A DNA stretch of 49,024 bases from Rikenellaceae bacterium (lineage in GTDB: Bacteria; Bacteroidota; Bacteroidia; Bacteroidales; Rikenellaceae). Positions within the stretch are counted from its first letter, which is position 1. Each line of letters starts with the position of its first letter. The notes below the pieces were generated by a model that searched no databases, had not been told where the DNA came from, and saw only the letters and a list, made by a program, of their open reading frames with translations. Made by a program: the position numbers and the translations under genes. Location of the stretch: assembly GCA_902362705.1 (NCBI GenBank), contig CABIXK010000001.1, forward strand, positions 338,138 through 387,161, read 5' to 3'. Shown here piece after piece: positions 15,715-23,349 of this stretch.

Positions 15715-16043
15715 ACGAACGTATGACCGACGAAGAGAGACGACTGGCCGGGCTGCTACGCGCAGCCTCGCCCCGGTCCGGCGTACCCGTGGGGCTCGAG
15801 GACCGCATCATGATCCGCATCGCGCAGCGCGAACGCCGGCGCCGCGAGCGGCGTGCCGTGGCGACGATGGCGCTCTACTGCCTGGGGCTCACGACCGCGC
15901 TCTCGGTCGTGGGGTGCATCGCCGTGCGGTCGTTCGACGTCGTGCACCACCCCGCGGCCCTGCTGCCGCTGCTCGTCGCGATCGGCAGCGTGGCCCTGAC
16001 GGCCTCGGGCGACCGGATCGCGGAAATCATGCGCCGGCTGTAA
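15711..16043 (+). CDS. Putative anti-sigma factor, small membrane protein
   Basis: A 110-aa protein translationally coupled to the sigma gene (4-nt overlap). The N-terminal 48 residues are charged and cytoplasmic (MNERMTDEERRLAGLLRAA..., then RIAQRERRRRERR), followed by two membrane helices (about 49-71 and 82-98) and a short basic tail (RIAEIMRRL). There is no zinc-binding HxxxCxxC motif, so it is not a ZAS-type anti-sigma; the assignment rests on position and layout. An in-frame ATG at 15723 is an alternative start. Its stop codon lies inside the -35 element of the second ECF promoter. Confidence 0.6.
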   Translation: MNERMTDEERRLAGLLRAASPRSGVPVGLEDRIMIRIAQRERRRRERRAVATMALYCLGLTTALSVVGCIAVRSFDVVHHPAALLPLLVAIGSVALTASGDRIAEIMRRL

Positions 16044-16070
16044 CCTTTCGCCGCAAGGCCCGTCCAAAGG
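16039..16070 (+). promoter_or_regulatory. Second ECF-type promoter, upstream of the membrane gene
   Basis: TGTAACCTTTC (16039-16049) and CGTCCAAAGG (16061-16070), identical to the pair at 15137-15168 and with the same 15-nt spacing. The anti-sigma stop codon TAA (16041-16043) is part of the -35 element. Confidence 0.75.
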
Positions 16071-16109
16071 GCGTACAAACGATTACAAACCCTCAAAACA
16101 CTTACGACT

Positions 16110-16562
16110 ATGAACTTCTGGTATGGACTGTGCAACCTGGTCGAGCACCTGACATGGATGGGCATCGCCCTCGGTATCGTCGGCTACTTCATCTACCGTG
16201 AGTGGAACCGCTTCCAGGAGAAGATCCGCATGATGGAGCGCATGACGCCCGAGCAGCTGGGCGACATCCGGCGCATCGACGCCGAGATCGAGGCCGAGCG
16301 CAAGCGTAACAGCGCCGGCAACCTGTGGTTCCTCCGGCTGGGCATGATCGTCGTCGGCGGCGGCATCGGCTTCCTCTGCGGCATGACCCTCTTCTTCCCC
16401 TACGGCAGCCTGCAACACGTGCACTACAGCCTCGTCGGCGCGGCCGTGGCCAAGACCACGGGAGCGACGCTGCTGGGCATGGGCGTGTTCATCTTCCTGG
16501 AGTTCCTGCTGGAGCTGAAGCTGCGCCGCATGCAGGAGCGCGCCGCGCAGAAGCTGAAGTAA
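16110..16562 (+). CDS. Membrane protein of the ECF locus (DUF6249-like layout)
   Basis: A 150-aa protein with three predicted membrane helices (about 9-28, 72-95 and 113-134), a charged cytoplasmic segment between helix 1 and 2 (YREWNRFQEKIRMMERMTPEQL) and a basic C-terminal tail (LKLRRMQERAAQKLK). The order 'M-x-E-R/Q-M-x-P-E-x-L ... LRLGMIVVGGGIGFLCG' recalls DUF6249 membrane proteins that accompany ECF sigma/anti-sigma pairs in Bacteroidota; this match is by eye only. It has its own ECF-type promoter, so it is the likely target of the upstream sigma factor. Function unknown. Confidence 0.65.
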   Translation: MNFWYGLCNLVEHLTWMGIALGIVGYFIYREWNRFQEKIRMMERMTPEQLGDIRRIDAEIEAERKRNSAGNLWFLRLGMIVVGGGIGFLCGMTLFFPYGSLQHVHYSLVGAAVAKTTGATLLGMGVFIFLEFLLELKLRRMQERAAQKLK

Positions 16563-16586
16563 CCCCCCCCGGGCCGTCCGCGATGC

Positions 16587-16622
16587 AAAGGGCCGGAATC
16601 CAGCAGTGGATTCCGGCCCTTT
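16587..16622. terminator. Bidirectional terminator between convergent genes
   Basis: A perfect 16-bp stem, AAAGGGCCGGAATCCA (16587-16602) with its complement (16607-16622) and a GCAG loop; A's and T's flank it on both strands. It serves the plus-strand ECF locus and the minus-strand cyclophilin. Confidence 0.85.
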
Positions 16623-16641
16623 GCCATGCAGTTGGAGGCGA

Positions 16642-17079
16642 TTACTCCTCGACGATGCGGATCGAGAGGATGCGGTCGCCGCGGCGGATGTCGTCCACCA
16701 CGTCGAGCCCCTCGACCACCTGTCCGAAGCAGGTATGGCGGCCGTCGAGGTGCTGCGTGTTCTCGCGGTTGAGGCAGATGAAGAACTGCGAGCCGCCCGT
16801 GTCGCGGCCGGCGTGGGCCATCGAGAGCACGCCGCGGTCGTGGCGCTGGCGCGGCGCCGAGGTCTCGCACTTGATCGTGTAGCCCGGACCGCCCGTGCCG
16901 TCGCCGCGCGGGCAGCCGCCCTGAATCACGAAGTCGGGAATCACGCGGTGGAACGTCAGGCCGTCGTAGAAGCCGTGTCCGGCCAGGTCGATGAAATTCT
17001 TCACGGTGCCGGGCGTGGCGTCGGCGTAGAGCTCGGCCTTCATGTCACCCTTTTCTGTAGAGATGATTGCGTAGGTCAT
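16642..17079 (-). CDS. Peptidyl-prolyl cis-trans isomerase, cyclophilin type
   Basis: A 145-aa single-domain cyclophilin without a signal peptide, so cytoplasmic. It catalyses proline isomerisation during folding. Landmarks: [13 protein letters not shown] (43-55, with catalytic R45 and F50, Q53), [30 protein letters not shown] (86-103, Q98 and F99) and [12 protein letters not shown] (110-121). The last gene of the minus-strand run that starts with the glycosyltransferase, 48 nt after the lipocalin-like gene. Confidence 0.95.
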   Translation of the reverse strand: MTYAIISTEKGDMKAELYADATPGTVKNFIDLAGHGFYDGLTFHRVIPDFVIQGGCPRGDGTGGPGYTIKCETSAPRQRHDRGVLSMAHAGRDTGGSQFFICLNRENTQHLDGRHTCFGQVVEGLDVVDDIRRGDRILSIRIVEE

Positions 17080-17127
17080 ATCGTTATCGTTTGCACTGGT
17101 TATGCGGCCGACCGATCGTCTTCGGTC

Positions 17128-17478
17128 CTACCGCTTCCGATAGTTTACGGTCCGGCCCTCCTTCGAGAGGATCAGCTCGGTCCCGGTCAGTTTTTCGATG
17201 GTGAGCGTGTCGGTGAAGGCGATCGCCTGCCCGTTGCCGATGCTGCGGCCCGAAAGGATCAGCCGGTCGCCCTGCCGCTCCCACGCCTCGTATTGCAGCG
17301 TGGCCATGTCGACGGACGAGGCGCGGCCTCCCGGCTCCAGCTTCACGCCCTGCACCTGCCCCTCCATTCCGGGGACGGGCTCGACCCATTCGCCCTCGAT
17401 CGTGCCTGCGCCGCAAGCTGCGAACGCCGCGGCAGCCGTCAGGGCGCACAAGCCTCTGAAAATAGTTTTCGATTTCAT
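17128..17478 (-). CDS. Lipocalin-like lipoprotein
   Basis: A 116-aa lipoprotein. The signal peptide MKSKTIFRGLCALTAAAAFAAC ends in a lipobox with C22. The mature part reads GTIEGEWVEPVPGMEGQVQG, then GRASSVDMATLQYEAWERQGDRLILSGRSIGNG (residues about 51-83), which matches the Bacteroidota lipocalin_3-type pattern 'G.WveP.pGm....QGf.l...G.AsSinmaTL.Ye.W...gd.LiL.G.SigNg'. Small beta-barrel, likely in the periplasm or outer membrane; ligand unknown. It lies 9 nt after purT. Confidence 0.75.
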   Translation of the reverse strand: MKSKTIFRGLCALTAAAAFAACGAGTIEGEWVEPVPGMEGQVQGVKLEPGGRASSVDMATLQYEAWERQGDRLILSGRSIGNGQAIAFTDTLTIEKLTGTELILSKEGRTVNYRKR

Positions 17479-17487
17479 ATTCCGTGG

Positions 17488-18681
17488 TTATTTCGTTTCG
17501 GTGTCGGGTTCGCGCACCTCGATCTTGGCGGCGGCGGCCTTCACGCGGTCGCGCAGCGCGTCGAGGCTCTCGCCGTGGGGCGCATACCCCACCACGACGC
17601 CCATGCGGCGGTTGACGCGCGCCGAGGGCTTGCCGAAGAGCCGCAGGTCGAGGCGCGGATCCGAGGCCAGGGCCTCCTCCGCCCCATCGATGCGGGGTTC
17701 CGAGGCGCAGGCTACGGGCGACAGCACCACGGCGCTGGCGCCCTGGCGCTCGAACGTGACGGCCGGAATCGGCAGGCCGAGCACGGCGCGCAGGTGCAGT
17801 TCGAACTCGTTGAGGTTCTGCGTGCCGGCCAGCGTCACCATGCCCGTGTCGTGGGGCCGGGGCGAAAGCTCCGAGAAGTAGACGCCCTTCTCGCGGCTCA
17901 GGAAGAACTCCACGCCCCAGATGCCTGCGCCGGTGAGCGCCTCCGTGACGGCGGCGGCCATGCGCTGCGCCTCGGCCAGATGCTCGGGCGCGACCTCGGG
18001 CGACTGGAAGCTCTCGCGATAATCGCCGCCCTTCTGCACGTGGCCGATGGGCGGGCAGAAGAGGGTCGGGCCGCTCTTCTGCGTCACGGTGAGCAGCGTG
18101 ATCTCGCTGTCGAAGCGGATGAACTCCTCGACGATCAGCTCGCGGATGTCGCCGCGCGACCCCTCGCAGCCGTACTGCCAGGCGTGCTCCAGCTCCTCGG
18201 GGCCCTTGACCAGCGACTGGCCCTTGCCCGAGGAGGACATCAGCGGCTTGACCACGCACGGGAAGCCCACCTTGGCGGCCGCCTCGCGCAGCTCGTCGAG
18301 CGACGTGGCGTAGAAATACTTCGCAGTCTTCAGCCCCAGCTCCTTGGCCGCCAGGTCGCGGATCGCCTTGCGGTTCATCGTGAAGTTGACGGCCCGGGCG
18401 CTCGGGGTAACCTGAATGCCCTGCCGCTCGAAGTCGTAGAGCCGCTCGGTGCGGATGGCCTCGATCTCGGGTACGATGATGTCGGGGCGGTGCTTCTCCA
18501 CGGCCGCGGCCAGCGCCTCGCCGTCGAGCATCGGGAAAACCTCCGAGGCGTCGGCCACCTGCATCGCGGGCGCCCCGGCATACGAATCGCACGCCACGAC
18601 GGTCTGGCCCAGCCGCTGGGCGGCGATCACGAACTCCTTGCCGAGCTCACCCGAGCCCAAAAGCAGAATTTTCTTTTTCAT
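17488..18681 (-). CDS. purT: Formate-dependent phosphoribosylglycinamide formyltransferase
   Basis: A 397-aa ATP-grasp enzyme that makes formyl-GAR from GAR, formate and ATP in purine synthesis, without needing 10-formyl-THF. The start [26 protein letters not shown] gives the family's dinucleotide-like N-terminal loop GSGELGKE (9-16); then [21 protein letters not shown] (a PurK/PurT signature near 92-102), [14 protein letters not shown] (ATP-binding, about 153-166) and [27 protein letters not shown] (near 283-309). The frame is open to 18876 but the family N-terminus begins at 18681. It is embedded in a surface-protein gene run, an unusual setting for a purine gene. Confidence 0.94.
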   Translation of the reverse strand: MKKKILLLGSGELGKEFVIAAQRLGQTVVACDSYAGAPAMQVADASEVFPMLDGEALAAAVEKHRPDIIVPEIEAIRTERLYDFERQGIQVTPSARAVNFTMNRKAIRDLAAKELGLKTAKYFYATSLDELREAAAKVGFPCVVKPLMSSSGKGQSLVKGPEELEHAWQYGCEGSRGDIRELIVEEFIRFDSEITLLTVTQKSGPTLFCPPIGHVQKGGDYRESFQSPEVAPEHLAEAQRMAAAVTEALTGAGIWGVEFFLSREKGVYFSELSPRPHDTGMVTLAGTQNLNEFELHLRAVLGLPIPAVTFERQGASAVVLSPVACASEPRIDGAEEALASDPRLDLRLFGKPSARVNRRMGVVVGYAPHGESLDALRDRVKAAAAKIEVREPDTETK

Positions 18682-18710
18682 GGATCTCTGTTTTATGTAA
18701 TGATATGAAT

Positions 18711-21005
18711 CTATCGTCTCTTGCTCCTCACGACCCGGAACCCACAGCGGCCGCGTCCCAGTAGTCCGGCGCCGTCGACTCCCTCGGCGACCGCCGCAAA
18801 GGAGGTCGGAAGGTCGGAGCAAACGAAGCGGACTTCCGCCTCGCCCCGCTGGTCGGTCACGACCGCCGGGTCCCACAACAACGTATTGCGGGCGTCGGGC
18901 AGCGAGGAGAGCATATCCACCGAATCGGGACGGTAGAACCGCCGCTCGCCGTAGTAACCCTCGACACGCAGGATCCCGTTCATCGCCAACAACTCCTCGT
19001 CGGAATATGCCGGACCCTCATAGGTAATCTCTTTCGTGTCCGCGACGAAAACACCTCCGTCCCTCGCTTCGTATTTGATCATCCGATAGTGTTTCCCTCT
19101 CTTCGGTCGCAGCCTTTCGCCGTTGTAGGTCTGCGTATGGTAGATGTGGTGGGTATACCCCGGTAAATAATCGTTCAGATAACCCGGAGGGCACGTACAG
19201 ACCCACGCACCGCCCATGCTCATCTCCGCCAGGCTGTCCAGCCGCCCCATGAATTTATCCCGGCGCATGCGGTCTCCCTGCGCCACCACCGCGACGCCCT
19301 CCACCAGAATGGAGCTGTCGGGGCTCACCACCGGCCCGTCGAGAGCTCCGTCCCGCTGCGTCCCTCGGAGCCCGACAAACGGATACCAGGCCGCCCGCGC
19401 GCCGGGGAGGCTGTCGATCGCAAGGAAGGGATCGTCTGCGTCGATCTTCGGCCGAAACTTCTCCGAGAGCATGGGCTTCAGATAGATATACCCGCCGCGC
19501 AACGTCTCCAACAGCTCCGGCCCCACGGAAAACCGTCCCAGCGAATCGGTCCACACGTAGCTCGACCGTCCGTCGGCCCCCGAGATTCGGATCAACTGCT
19601 CGGCATCCCCCTTGTTTTTGTCTCTCACGGTCTGAATCCCCGTCAGTTCATCGGTCAGAAAAGGCCGACCACCATGCACCGACGCCCGCAACTCCCACAC
19701 GTAATCGCGCCACCCCTGGGTAAGCAGCAACAGGTCTAGGGCCTCGGCCCGGTCGTCGTTCCGCTCGTCGAAATAGTAGGCCGGATTATGGATACGCCCC
19801 CGGATCTGCGACGCGAGGTAGCAATAGGAGTCGATGTCCACGGCATCCTCCGCGTTGTCGTAGGCACAGTCGTAGACGCTCAGGCCGAGATGCGCCCTTA
19901 CGGGATTGCCGCAGGAGTCGGTCACCCTGATGCGGATCGTCGCCTCCTCGCGGGTCCCATACCGCGTCTTGTCGGGCTCCAGCCGGATATGCAGCTTTCG
20001 TTCGGGATGGAGATAGACCAGCCGCTCGCAGAGGGGCCGCATCGCATGGTCGAGGAGCGTGAACTCGGCGATTCCCTGGTAGGGGAAATGCTCCAGCGGG
20101 ATCTTCATCTCCAGGTTCTCCTTGAGCAGTCCGCGGGCGATGCAGCACACCCGGCCGCGCATGCGGCCTACCAGATAGACCGGCCGGTCGGGAAGGCCTG
20201 CGCTCCGGGAGATGCCGAATCCGAGCTCGCGGTCAGTGCGGTGCGACAGGCGTAGGGTCACCCCCTCGTCGCGGATGCCGGACAGGGGATAGCGCCTGCC
20301 GTCGTTCAGCCGGACCTCGTAGGCGCGGCCGTGCACGGGCCGGATCCACACGGAACCCATGCCGTCGTGCTCGCTGCGGATCGCGCACAGCGGTTCGTCC
20401 GCTTCATAGAGGGTCCCCGCCACCTCCACGGGTACTCCCCGCCCGTCGGTGGCCTTGAAGGCCAGGCGCGAAGGGATGCCGGCGACCAGGTGTCCCCCTT
20501 CGGGAAAGGTCTCGAAACGCAGGGCCGAATCCCGGTCGGCCACCCGGTCCGGGGCCTCGGCGATACGTTCGACGACCCGAATCTTCCGCATCGGTATCTG
20601 CCCGAGGCTGTCGTCGCCGAAGACCGCGCCCCGCGTGTATCCCTTCAGGAAATAGTCGCCTGCGGGCAGTTTTTCATCCAGGTAGGCATGGCCCTCGGCA
20701 ATGCCCTGGCCGATCGGATACTTGCGCTGCCAGACGACACTGTCCCGGCTGTCGACGATCCGCAAGTAGAGCGTGCGGCTCGCATCGGAGAGCCCGAGCG
20801 AATGTCGGTCGAGCTGATAGGCCTTGAACCAGAGGTCTTCGCCGGTCTCGTAGATGCCCTTGCTGCACTGGAAATAGAGCAGTTCGGTCGGACGGTCGGG
20901 CCTCCGCGCGCAAAGAGCGGCGGCCACCGGGTCGACCTCCTGCTGCGCGAAAGCGGCAAGATGCAGGAAGAGCAGACCCGACGAGAAAACGGCACGACCA
21001 TTCAT
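18711..21005 (-). CDS. Large secreted macroglobulin-like (MG2-type) protein
   Basis: A 764-aa exported protein with signal peptide [21 protein letters not shown]. Residues about 45-135 ([18 protein letters not shown], then [20 protein letters not shown] and [10 protein letters not shown]) form an MG2-like beta-sandwich, as in bacterial alpha-2-macroglobulin relatives. Further sandwich domains follow, and the C-terminal block [17 protein letters not shown]...[17 protein letters not shown] (about 715-755) is typical of the last beta domain of these proteins. There is no thioester motif (GCGEQ), so it is not a protease-trapping macroglobulin. Bacteroidota genomes hold many such proteins; their role is unclear. 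Codon choice seems less extreme than in its neighbours. It starts 10 nt after the glycosyltransferase gene. Confidence 0.7.
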   Translation of the reverse strand: MNGRAVFSSGLLFLHLAAFAQQEVDPVAAALCARRPDRPTELLYFQCSKGIYETGEDLWFKAYQLDRHSLGLSDASRTLYLRIVDSRDSVVWQRKYPIGQGIAEGHAYLDEKLPAGDYFLKGYTRGAVFGDDSLGQIPMRKIRVVERIAEAPDRVADRDSALRFETFPEGGHLVAGIPSRLAFKATDGRGVPVEVAGTLYEADEPLCAIRSEHDGMGSVWIRPVHGRAYEVRLNDGRRYPLSGIRDEGVTLRLSHRTDRELGFGISRSAGLPDRPVYLVGRMRGRVCCIARGLLKENLEMKIPLEHFPYQGIAEFTLLDHAMRPLCERLVYLHPERKLHIRLEPDKTRYGTREEATIRIRVTDSCGNPVRAHLGLSVYDCAYDNAEDAVDIDSYCYLASQIRGRIHNPAYYFDERNDDRAEALDLLLLTQGWRDYVWELRASVHGGRPFLTDELTGIQTVRDKNKGDAEQLIRISGADGRSSYVWTDSLGRFSVGPELLETLRGGYIYLKPMLSEKFRPKIDADDPFLAIDSLPGARAAWYPFVGLRGTQRDGALDGPVVSPDSSILVEGVAVVAQGDRMRRDKFMGRLDSLAEMSMGGAWVCTCPPGYLNDYLPGYTHHIYHTQTYNGERLRPKRGKHYRMIKYEARDGGVFVADTKEITYEGPAYSDEELLAMNGILRVEGYYGERRFYRPDSVDMLSSLPDARNTLLWDPAVVTDQRGEAEVRFVCSDLPTSFAAVAEGVDGAGLLGRGRCGFRVVRSKRR

Positions 21006-21015
21006 AGCAGAGAAA

Positions 21016-21906
21016 TTATCCGTTCGATTGCGGTTTGGTTCTTACGATGCTGTATCTGATCCATTTGTAGAGCAGCATCCACGCCTCCGCGCGCAGCGGA
21101 TGCCGCACCACGAAGCGCAGCGCTGCGCCGAGGCTCTCCCGCCTCCCGCACAGCCCCAGGCGCATGAGCTTGCGCCACCACAGCGCCTCGGCCCGCCGTT
21201 CACAGGCCCGAACTGTGCGCTGCGAAGGCGCCGGCCCGACGAAGCGGGGCAGCTCGTCACGCCATTTGGCATGCACGGCCTCCAGTGCCTCGCGCCAGGC
21301 CCGAGTGTAACACCCCGCCGAGCGGTGCTCGACCTCCACCGTGTGGCACACGCGATTGTCGAAGCACCGCACCGCGGCGAGCGTGAAGTCGAGGTCGTAG
21401 CCGTGGAACCCGCCCAGCAGCGCCTCGTCGAAGGGGGCCGCCGCCCACACCGCGCGCGGCGCCGCGAGGCAGAAACCGTCGAGGCACACCACACGCGAGA
21501 AGGCCTCGCCCGCGGGATTGCGGTCGTAGCGGCGCATGCGGTCCCCGGCGTCGGGCTGCGCATAGTGCGTGCGGGCATCGTCCCCGTCGAGACACCAGCC
21601 CGTGATCCCGCGCGTCTTCACCACGCCTCCGGCGAAGCCGATCACCCCGCAGCGGGGCTGCGCCAGCTCGGCGGCCAGCAGCCGGCCCCACCCCTCGGTG
21701 CAGAAGCGGACATCCTCGTGCACGAAGCAGAGGCAGTCGTAGCGCGCCTGCCGCGCCAGCGCGTTGTAGACCGCGCAGATGCCGCGCGGCGCGCGGCGGT
21801 TGTCGCACGCGAGCCACTCGAAGGGCACGCCGATCGTCTGCGCGACATTCTCGCGCAGCGCCTCGGCCGCAGCCGGGTCGACGGAACAGACGATGACGGA
21901 AAACAT
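21016..21906 (-). CDS. Glycosyltransferase, StrF-like (GT2-type A fold)
   Basis: A 296-aa GT-A fold protein. It starts MFSVIVCSVDPAAAEAL, followed by WLACDNRRAPRGICAVYNALA and the metal-binding acidic motif HED (63-65, FVHEDV). The segment GVIGFAGG near 88 and GFHGYDLDFTLAA near 167-180 match the StrF-like glycosyltransferase family (PF13712). A membrane-associated C-terminal helix is possible (AWMLLYKWIRYSI). No polysaccharide cluster surrounds it. The gene opens a minus-strand run with the macroglobulin-like protein, purT, the lipoprotein and the cyclophilin; a weak -7 element lies at 21926-21933. Confidence 0.8.
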   Translation of the reverse strand: MFSVIVCSVDPAAAEALRENVAQTIGVPFEWLACDNRRAPRGICAVYNALARQARYDCLCFVHEDVRFCTEGWGRLLAAELAQPRCGVIGFAGGVVKTRGITGWCLDGDDARTHYAQPDAGDRMRRYDRNPAGEAFSRVVCLDGFCLAAPRAVWAAAPFDEALLGGFHGYDLDFTLAAVRCFDNRVCHTVEVEHRSAGCYTRAWREALEAVHAKWRDELPRFVGPAPSQRTVRACERRAEALWWRKLMRLGLCGRRESLGAALRFVVRHPLRAEAWMLLYKWIRYSIVRTKPQSNG

Positions 21907-21925
21907 GGTGCGAAATTGGGCGGTG

Positions 21926-21933
21926 TAAAGATA
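21926..21933 (-). promoter_or_regulatory. Weak promoter for the glycosyltransferase run
   Basis: Minus-strand TATCTTTA differs from TAnnTTTG in the last base; it lies 20 nt before the start codon, with TTTG on minus at 21951-21948, 14 nt upstream, which is shorter than usual. Confidence 0.4.
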
Positions 21934-21996
21934 CGAATAAGCGAGGGCAAAAGCAAGCCTGCTTGCGTTTTCGCGGAACAGCGCCCGTGGCTACGG

Positions 21997-22020
21997 CGGG
22001 CGGAGGGCTGCTCCGTCGGC
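21997..22020. repeat. Dispersed 24-nt intergenic repeat, copy 1
   Basis: This stretch is the reverse complement of 36171-36194 with 23 of 24 bases alike (core GGGCTGCTCCGTCGGC). It lies in the 353-nt gap 21907-22259, which otherwise holds GC-rich sequence without a supported gene, the weak glycosyltransferase promoter and the nitroreductase promoter. Confidence 0.6.
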
Positions 22021-22195
22021 TGCGCCTTCCGGGCCCCGGCGCTGGCTACGGTCTGCATCTTTCTTTTGCCTTCCGGCCAGCGAGTGCCCTTCGGCAGCCC
22101 CGGAAGTCCGACCCGGGGCACGAGCCGCCGAAGAGCCCTTATCCGTATCCCCGGCGACGCAGCAGATACTCCGCCCGCGACAGAGTGCAAATAAA

Positions 22196-22228
22196 TTTGC
22201 TTTTGCCCCCGGCTTGTCCGTATCTTTG
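22196..22228 (+). promoter_or_regulatory. Promoter of the nitroreductase-umuDC operon
   Basis: TTTG (22196-22199), 21-nt spacer, TATCTTTG (22221-22228). Predicted start near 22235, leaving a leader of about 25 nt. No SOS-type palindrome could be recognised. Confidence 0.7.
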
Positions 22229-22259
22229 CGGAGCAAGTTTTTTCCTCGCAATTCCGATC

Positions 22260-22904
22260 ATGGCAGACAACTACCTGGGCCGCAAGATGGAGGAGTACAT
22301 GGCCCGCTCCGCAGCCGGGGGCACGCCCCCGCGCCCCGCGCAGTCGCTCGAGCGGCTGCTTCGCCGCAACCGCAGCTACCGCGGCTACGACGCCCGTTTC
22401 ATCGTGCGCGAAGACCAGCTGCGGCGCATCATCGCCGTCAACACGCTCACCCCCTCGGCCCGCAACCAGCAGGTGCTGCGCTTCCGTCCCGTGCTGTCGG
22501 ACGAGGCGCCGGCCGTGCTGCCCCACCTGCGCATGGGCGGGGCGCTGCCCGAGCTGCGGCTGCCGACGCCGGGCACCGAGCCCAACGCCTTCATCGTGGT
22601 CTGCTCCACGGCGGAGGAGAGCCGCGAGGTGTCGATCGACCTGGGCATCGCGGTGCAGAGCATGCTCCTGCAGGCCGTGGAGATCGGACTCAATGGGCTC
22701 TGCATCGGCGCCTTCGACCGCGAGGCCGTGCGGCGCGCGCTGCACCTGCCGCTCGAACCGCTGCTCGTGGTGGCCATCGGTAAGGGAGCCGAGCGCATCG
22801 AGCTCACGACAGTCGACGCCGACGCCGAGCGCGCCTACTACCGCCGCGACGGCATACACTACGTACCCAAACTCCGCACGGAGGATCTCATACTCGAAAA
22901 ATAG
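22260..22904 (+). CDS. Nitroreductase family protein
   Basis: A 214-aa FMN-dependent nitroreductase-fold protein. The start ATG 22260 (MADNYLGRKMEEYMARSAAGG) follows the promoter; the open frame upstream is non-coding. Landmarks: LLRRNRSYRGYDARFIVREDQLRRII (33-58, with the FMN-contacting RxSxR-like RRNRSYR), NTLTPSARNQQVLRF (61-75, the 'apSa.N.Qp.rf' FMN loop), DLGIAVQSMLLQAVEIGLNGLCIGAFD (126-152) and VVAIGKGAE near the end. The electron acceptor is unknown. It lies 2 nt before umuD, so the three genes form one operon. Confidence 0.88.
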   Translation: MADNYLGRKMEEYMARSAAGGTPPRPAQSLERLLRRNRSYRGYDARFIVREDQLRRIIAVNTLTPSARNQQVLRFRPVLSDEAPAVLPHLRMGGALPELRLPTPGTEPNAFIVVCSTAEESREVSIDLGIAVQSMLLQAVEIGLNGLCIGAFDREAVRRALHLPLEPLLVVAIGKGAERIELTTVDADAERAYYRRDGIHYVPKLRTEDLILEK

Positions 22905-22906
22905 CC

Positions 22907-23347
22907 ATGGAAGAGTCGCCCATCCGACTGAAGCTCTTCGCCCCCGACACCCGCACGCCTGCCGAGCTGCCGCTGGCCTCCAGCGGCGTATCGGCGGGCT
23001 TCCCCTCGCCGGCAGACGACGCCCCGGCGCCGGCGCTCGACCTGAACCGCCTGGTGGTACGCAACCCCTCGTCGACCTTCTTCGTGCGCGTGGCGGGCGA
23101 CTCGATGCGCGACGCGGGCATCGACGACGGCGACCTGCTGGCCGTGGACAAGTCGCTGGAGGCCGAGGACGGCACCATAGCAGTCTGCCTGCTCGACGGC
23201 GAGTTCACCCTCAAGCGGGTGCGCATCGAGCGCGGCCGCGTGCTGCTCGTGCCGGCCAACGCGCGCTACCGCCCCATCGAGGTGTCGCCCGAGGAGGATT
23301 TCGCCGTGTGGGGCGTGGTGACCTACGTCATCAAAAAACTGAGGTAG
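22907..23347 (+). CDS. umuD: UmuD-like self-cleaving polymerase V subunit
   Basis: A 146-aa protein of the LexA/UmuD S24 peptidase fold. The cleavage site is A30-G31 in VSAGFPSP; nucleophile S66 lies in AGDSMRDAG and the general base K103 in FTLKRV. Self-cleavage stimulated by RecA filaments gives UmuD', which joins UmuC as polymerase V. No DNA-binding domain is present, which separates it from LexA. It sits between the nitroreductase gene and umuC with 2-nt gaps on both sides, so translation is probably coupled. Confidence 0.94.
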   Translation: MEESPIRLKLFAPDTRTPAELPLASSGVSAGFPSPADDAPAPALDLNRLVVRNPSSTFFVRVAGDSMRDAGIDDGDLLAVDKSLEAEDGTIAVCLLDGEFTLKRVRIERGRVLLVPANARYRPIEVSPEEDFAVWGVVTYVIKKLR

Positions 23348-23349
23348 CT

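Noticed and set aside
18711..21005. Protease-trapping alpha-2-macroglobulin
   Set aside because: No thioester motif and too short; only the MG2-like fold is supported.
22140..22259. SOS (LexA-type) operator before the nitroreductase-umuDC operon
   Set aside because: No palindrome of the known LexA box types could be recognised around the promoter.
21963..22259. N-terminal extension of the nitroreductase
   Set aside because: The frame is open, but the strong promoter at 22196-22228 lies inside it and the extension is unlike the family.
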